From Pseudisothecium myosuroides (taxonomy: Eukaryota > Streptophyta > Bryopsida > Hypnales > Lembophyllaceae): a DNA stretch of 64,000 bases. This document shows, in pieces, positions 60,411-64,000 of the stretch. Below the pieces are notes generated by a model. It was given only the letters and a program-made list of their open reading frames with translations, was not told the origin of the DNA and ran no database searches. Within the stretch, counting starts at the first letter, position 1. The number at the start of each line of letters is the position of its first letter. The stretch lies in contig OX637293.1 in NCBI GenBank assembly GCA_951799445.1, positions 496,001-560,000 of the forward strand, read 5' to 3'. The position numbers and the translations under genes were made by a program.

Positions 60411-60930
60411 ACATTTATAATCCATACCCACCTAGCAACTTTAATCCTGGTTACTTTAAATTGGTTACTGGTAACTAAAGTGTCTATTTTCAAAAGGGAA
60501 GAGTAGTTTTGCATCAATGGCCCTTGATCCGGTGGACATTGGCTCATTGTCATAATGAACATACTTTATTCACGCCGGCCTTTTTCGAAGACCGGAGTTT
60601 CTATCTATCTACCTGTCTATCTATCTGTACGAGAGGGATATACAATGATCAACTCTCCAAATCGTGTACAATATTTTGCACAATTTGGAGAGGGACATCC
60701 CAAAATGCTACTTTTTCTATTGCGGATTATTTTTGTAATTAGACTCCTAATTGGCAAGTGATTTTCTCATTGGCAAGTGATAGGAGATTTTAATGTACCA
60801 AAGAATGCATCATTTAAACACCATATAAAAATGTTTTAAAGAGTCATTTTTTGGGGGGTAGATGTTCTAAAACTGTTTCTTCAGAAAATAGGTACATATT
60901 GATTTAGGAGGTGTACATAATGTGAGCATA

Positions 60931-61616
60931 TAAGGTGAAGCCATCCGTTCCTGACCAATGACCCATACCCAACCTATAGATGCAATTATTTCCGACCAAG
61001 GTTGCACTAGATTTTTGAAGCGTAGAATGTTTTTTTTTTCCTTTTCAAGGTTGGAACTAATAAGAGTTCATGACACATGTCCTAAGCTGTGAGAAACAAG
61101 TAGGAAATAATGAGAAGAAAAATAGTTCTTGAATGATCGGAATTGGAAGGGTCTAAACATTGGCAATGAGTCTAGAGCACTTTTTGCCTCCCAAAATTCA
61201 TAGTAGTTTTAGTTCAACAATGAAATTACCAAATTTTTAGCAATCCCCATCAATTTCTATCAATGCACCTCTGAAAATATTTGTTTTGCCTTGCACTAAT
61301 CCAAATCAGCCCTTTTTTTTGGGCACCATGGGGCCAGATTGCACCATTTCAAAATAAATGTTAACTTTTTGCCAGATAAAAGTAATCTTTTTTCTCTAGA
61401 TATTTTCAATTTCAGAGTCGCCTAATTTGGATGAAAAAGAACATGAATATGATTGAAAAGTGTTTTTTTATCCAATGGATGGATGGCTATTGAAATATAA
61501 TGCTTCACCAAATTTTAAGTGATCGCCATCCTGGCACTGAAAAAGTAAAAAAAAAAGGGCTACTCCAGATCATGTCGGAACTGCTTATTCGGTCGGTCAT
61601 GGGTGGCTCTACCTTA
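60931..61616. mobile_element. TAAGGTAG-ended MITE, copy 3, upstream of RPL9 copy B
   Basis: A 686-bp element with ends TAAGGTGAAGCCATCC and GGGTGGCTCTACCTTA. The interior matches 55924-56375. Its right end lies about 260 bp upstream of the RPL9 start codon, so it borders or overlaps the promoter. Confidence 0.62.
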
Positions 61617-61719
61617 TGCTCCCCCTAATTGCACACTGTAAACAGTGTGCGTCCATACTGGCGATACTTTTACTTTAAAAGGGGAAGCGAAACAGCCTGC
61701 GGCGGCCGGCCGCTGCCGC

Positions 61720-61727
61720 AAACCCTA
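61720..61727 (+). promoter_or_regulatory. Telobox upstream of RPL9 copy B
   Basis: AAACCCTA lies about 150 bp before the start codon. Teloboxes are common in plant ribosomal-protein promoters and leaders. No equivalent was found upstream of copy A. Confidence 0.5.
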
Positions 61728-61873
61728 GGTCGGGTTCCGGCGGTGGCAGCAGGAGTCTCTTTCCTTCGTCGTCTCAAGCTCTCGTTCTCTCTTTCGAGCG
61801 TCTGCTGTGCGCGGCTGCTTCTTCCATCGCCGCCCGTCCGCAAGCTCGCTTGCTCGCTCCAAGTCCGGCAGCC

Positions 61874-63302
61874 ATGAAGACCATCTTGGCCACGAAGACG
61901 ATGGACCTGCCCGAGGGCGTGAAGGTGGAAATCAAGGCCAAGCAGATTAGGGTTACTGGCCCCCGCGGCGTGCTCACTCGCAACTTCAAGCACCTCAACC
62001 TCGACTTCCAGCTGCAAGAGGAAGGCCGCAAGCTCCAGGTCGATGCCTGGTTCGGCACCCGCAAGACGATGGCCGCCATTCGCACCGCCATCAGCCACGT
62101 GAACAACCTCATCACCGGCGTCACCAAGGGGTACCGCTACAAGATGAGGTTCGTGTACGCTCATTTCCCCATCAACGCCAGCATTGGCGCCGACAAGAAC
62201 AACATCGAGATCAGGAACTTCTTGGGCGAGAAGAAGGTACGTCACTTTCGTTTCGCTTTCGCTTCCGCTCGGGTCGGGACGAGGTTTTAGGGTTTTAGGG
62301 TTCGACGGACGGGTTGCTGTTTTCGGGGTCGTAGCGGGCCACCGTGTGTCGTTTCGGTCCATCTGAATGCGTGGAGCTGTTTGATTGATGCTCATGATTT
62401 TGTCGAGGGAAGGCGAGCGGCAATGCCCTCGGAGCCCCGACGTGCCGGGCGTTCCAGAACCCTGGTTGATCAATTGGGAGTGCGATTAGGGTTAGGTCTT
62501 GGTGCCTTCGGCGTGGGATTAGTGTTTTGCGTGTCTTGGCACTGCGTTGCTGTGTGAGGTGTAGAATTTCGTCTCATGGGATGTCCAGTTTCCCATTGGT
62601 TCTTTTGCTCGCTGGATTTCAGATTTCTGTTGTAACCACTGGAGTTGCCACCGGCGGAGGATAGGGAGACGGTGTAGGTGCGTCGTTTTATTTCAACTGT
62701 ACGGAGATGGGTTCCCCTATGGATGGATCACCCCTGCCTTTGGTCTTTTTCGAACGCCCTGGACTAGTTACAATGACTATCTGTGAGCAACCAAGCGAGG
62801 AGTTGGAAGTCCTGCCTTCGCTTGTTCCGGGGATTGGTGTCATGTTGTGTAGTTCCACGTCCTTGATCCCGAAGGAGTCTGAATGTGTTTAGACTGGATT
62901 GTGCAGGTGCGCAGAGTGGATATGTTGTCGGGTGTGACCGTGACCCGATCGGAGAAGGTCAAGGACGAGCTGGTTTTGGATGGAAACGACATCGAGCTCG
63001 TATCTAGATCTTGCGCCCTCATCAACCAGGTATGTGGATCCGTCGTGTTTTCCTGATTCGGTTTGGTTGGACGTGAATGGTGTGGTTGGTTGCTGTCGGG
63101 GTGGGTAGGGGAGCGCAATCTCTGCAGTTGGGGGTGATATGAACTAGAGTGATGCATTTTTTTCAATTGATGTGAATGGCATTTCGGTGTTTGATACTGG
63201 TGGTGTTTGTTTTTCCAGAAATGCCACGTGAAGAAGAAAGACATCAGGAAGTTTTTGGATGGCATTTACGTGAGTGACAAGGGAACCATTGATACCGAGT
63301 GA
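61874..63302 (+). CDS. RPL9: 60S ribosomal protein L9 (uL6 family), copy B
   Basis: Large-subunit ribosomal protein. Exons 61874-62236, 62907-63029 and 63219-63302, with GT-AG introns, encode 189 residues. Exons are the same lengths as in copy A (363, 123 and 84 bp), and intron 1 is clearly alignable, including the GTTTTAGGGTTTTAGGG telobox-like tract just after exon 1. The gene is intact. Its leader, GC-rich with a telobox, differs from copy A beyond about 55 bases upstream of the ATG. Expression is probably constitutive, as for other ribosomal-protein genes. With copy A it forms an inverted pair about 40 kb apart. Confidence 0.96.
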
Positions 63303-64000
63303 AACGGCGCAACTTCCGCGTGCAACTCTTATTATATATGAAATTGAAGACTGGTTTTGCGAGCAATTGTGTTGGCTGATTGTCTGAGAACAGTAGTGCA
63401 ATGTTTGATTTGTTGAGACTGGGTCAATGTATGGGTCAATGTTTTGTTTGTGCTGTGGTTTTAGTTTGAACGCCTTGGTTTGTGATTATCCTTTGTTTGA
63501 TGATTGCTGAGTCTGAAAGTGTGATGTTTCTGGTGCCCACTATCTGCCGAAGCAATTTTATCACGGTTTGTTAATAATTCGACCATAAGGATCATTACCT
63601 CCTTCTGGAATACTAACCCACCAACCATCCGTATTATGAAATGCCAGACAAAAGAGAAGCAGAGCAGGCGAAATAGGATGTCGCTGTAACTTTATGAAGT
63701 ACATGTCTCACCCTGTCAACTGATTGCAGTACGCAATTGGCAGGTGATTTTAAGTAAAAGTTTGTTTTATCAACGTGAACCCTAATTATCGTTCTAGCCA
63801 ATCATCTACTCAAACAGCAAAGAGATTCTCAGTACTGATGTAAGACCAAGAAATCTAGCCCCTACCAGGCCGGCACTTGCTTTGTCGCTGAGCAAGGTAG
63901 TCTCACCGTAGCGTTCTTAAGCCGTAGCTTTCTGGTGTGCCCAAAAAATGATCGTGACGGTTTCTGATGTGGATGAAACCGGAGGTCTCAAAGGTCCCTG
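63303..64000. other. RPL9 copy B 3' flank
   Basis: Contains the 3' untranslated region and intergenic sequence. No further gene was recognised before the window edge. Confidence 0.4.

Overview
The window is nuclear DNA from a land plant, most likely a moss or close bryophyte relative. Two kinds of gene support this: a complete phytochrome whose chromophore-pocket wording ([10 protein letters not shown]) and N-terminus are moss-like, and two intron-containing copies of cytosolic ribosomal protein L9 with spliceosomal introns. Host exons are GC-rich. Most of the remaining sequence is AT-rich and made of transposable elements in various states of decay.

Layout. Positions 1-8.2 kb hold weak exon-like open frames and a large decayed inverted-repeat element (about 1.19-7.88 kb) with a GC-rich minisatellite and one exon-like insert. 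A CACTA-like hairpin MITE lies at 8787-8928. From 11.0 to 12.5 kb is the pyrimidine- and microsatellite-rich promoter/leader of the phytochrome gene, whose seven coding exons run 12527-17869 (+). RPL9 copy A is at 22065-20638 (-), followed by nested and adjacent MITEs (22.4-24.85 kb).

The centre (about 25.1-37.05 kb, minus strand) is a large Helentron/Helitron2-type rolling-circle transposon, in transcription order: an RPA70-like single-strand-binding protein gene with one intron; a 2162-residue OTU-Rep(HUH, Y2)-PIF1 helicase-EEP endonuclease polyprotein with all catalytic motifs visible; and a third gene that reads as OTU + ParB-like + degenerate beta-class DNA-methyltransferase-like domains. 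The third gene is broken by one frameshift and one in-frame TGA. It is the most unusual item in the window.

From 37 to 61.6 kb there is no recognisable host gene. The stretch contains a decayed LINE (50.4-52.25 kb) and a dense set of non-autonomous elements. Six elements in the window as a whole have TTAA target duplications and CCC-starting ends (piggyBac-like). Others are Harbinger-like (TTA/TAA duplications), CACTA-like, a TAAGGTAG-ended family, and a pair with 6-bp duplications. RPL9 copy B (61874-63302, +) closes the window, so the two intact RPL9 genes form an inverted pair flanking about 40 kb of transposon-rich DNA.

Functionally only the phytochrome (red/far-red photoreceptor) and the RPL9 genes are host housekeeping or signalling genes. 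The Helentron genes form one replicative transposition module: Rep nicks and joins, the helicase unwinds, RPA protects single strands, and the endonuclease and OTU domains are accessory. Element boundaries and superfamily names were read by eye from terminal repeats and target duplications; no database search was possible.
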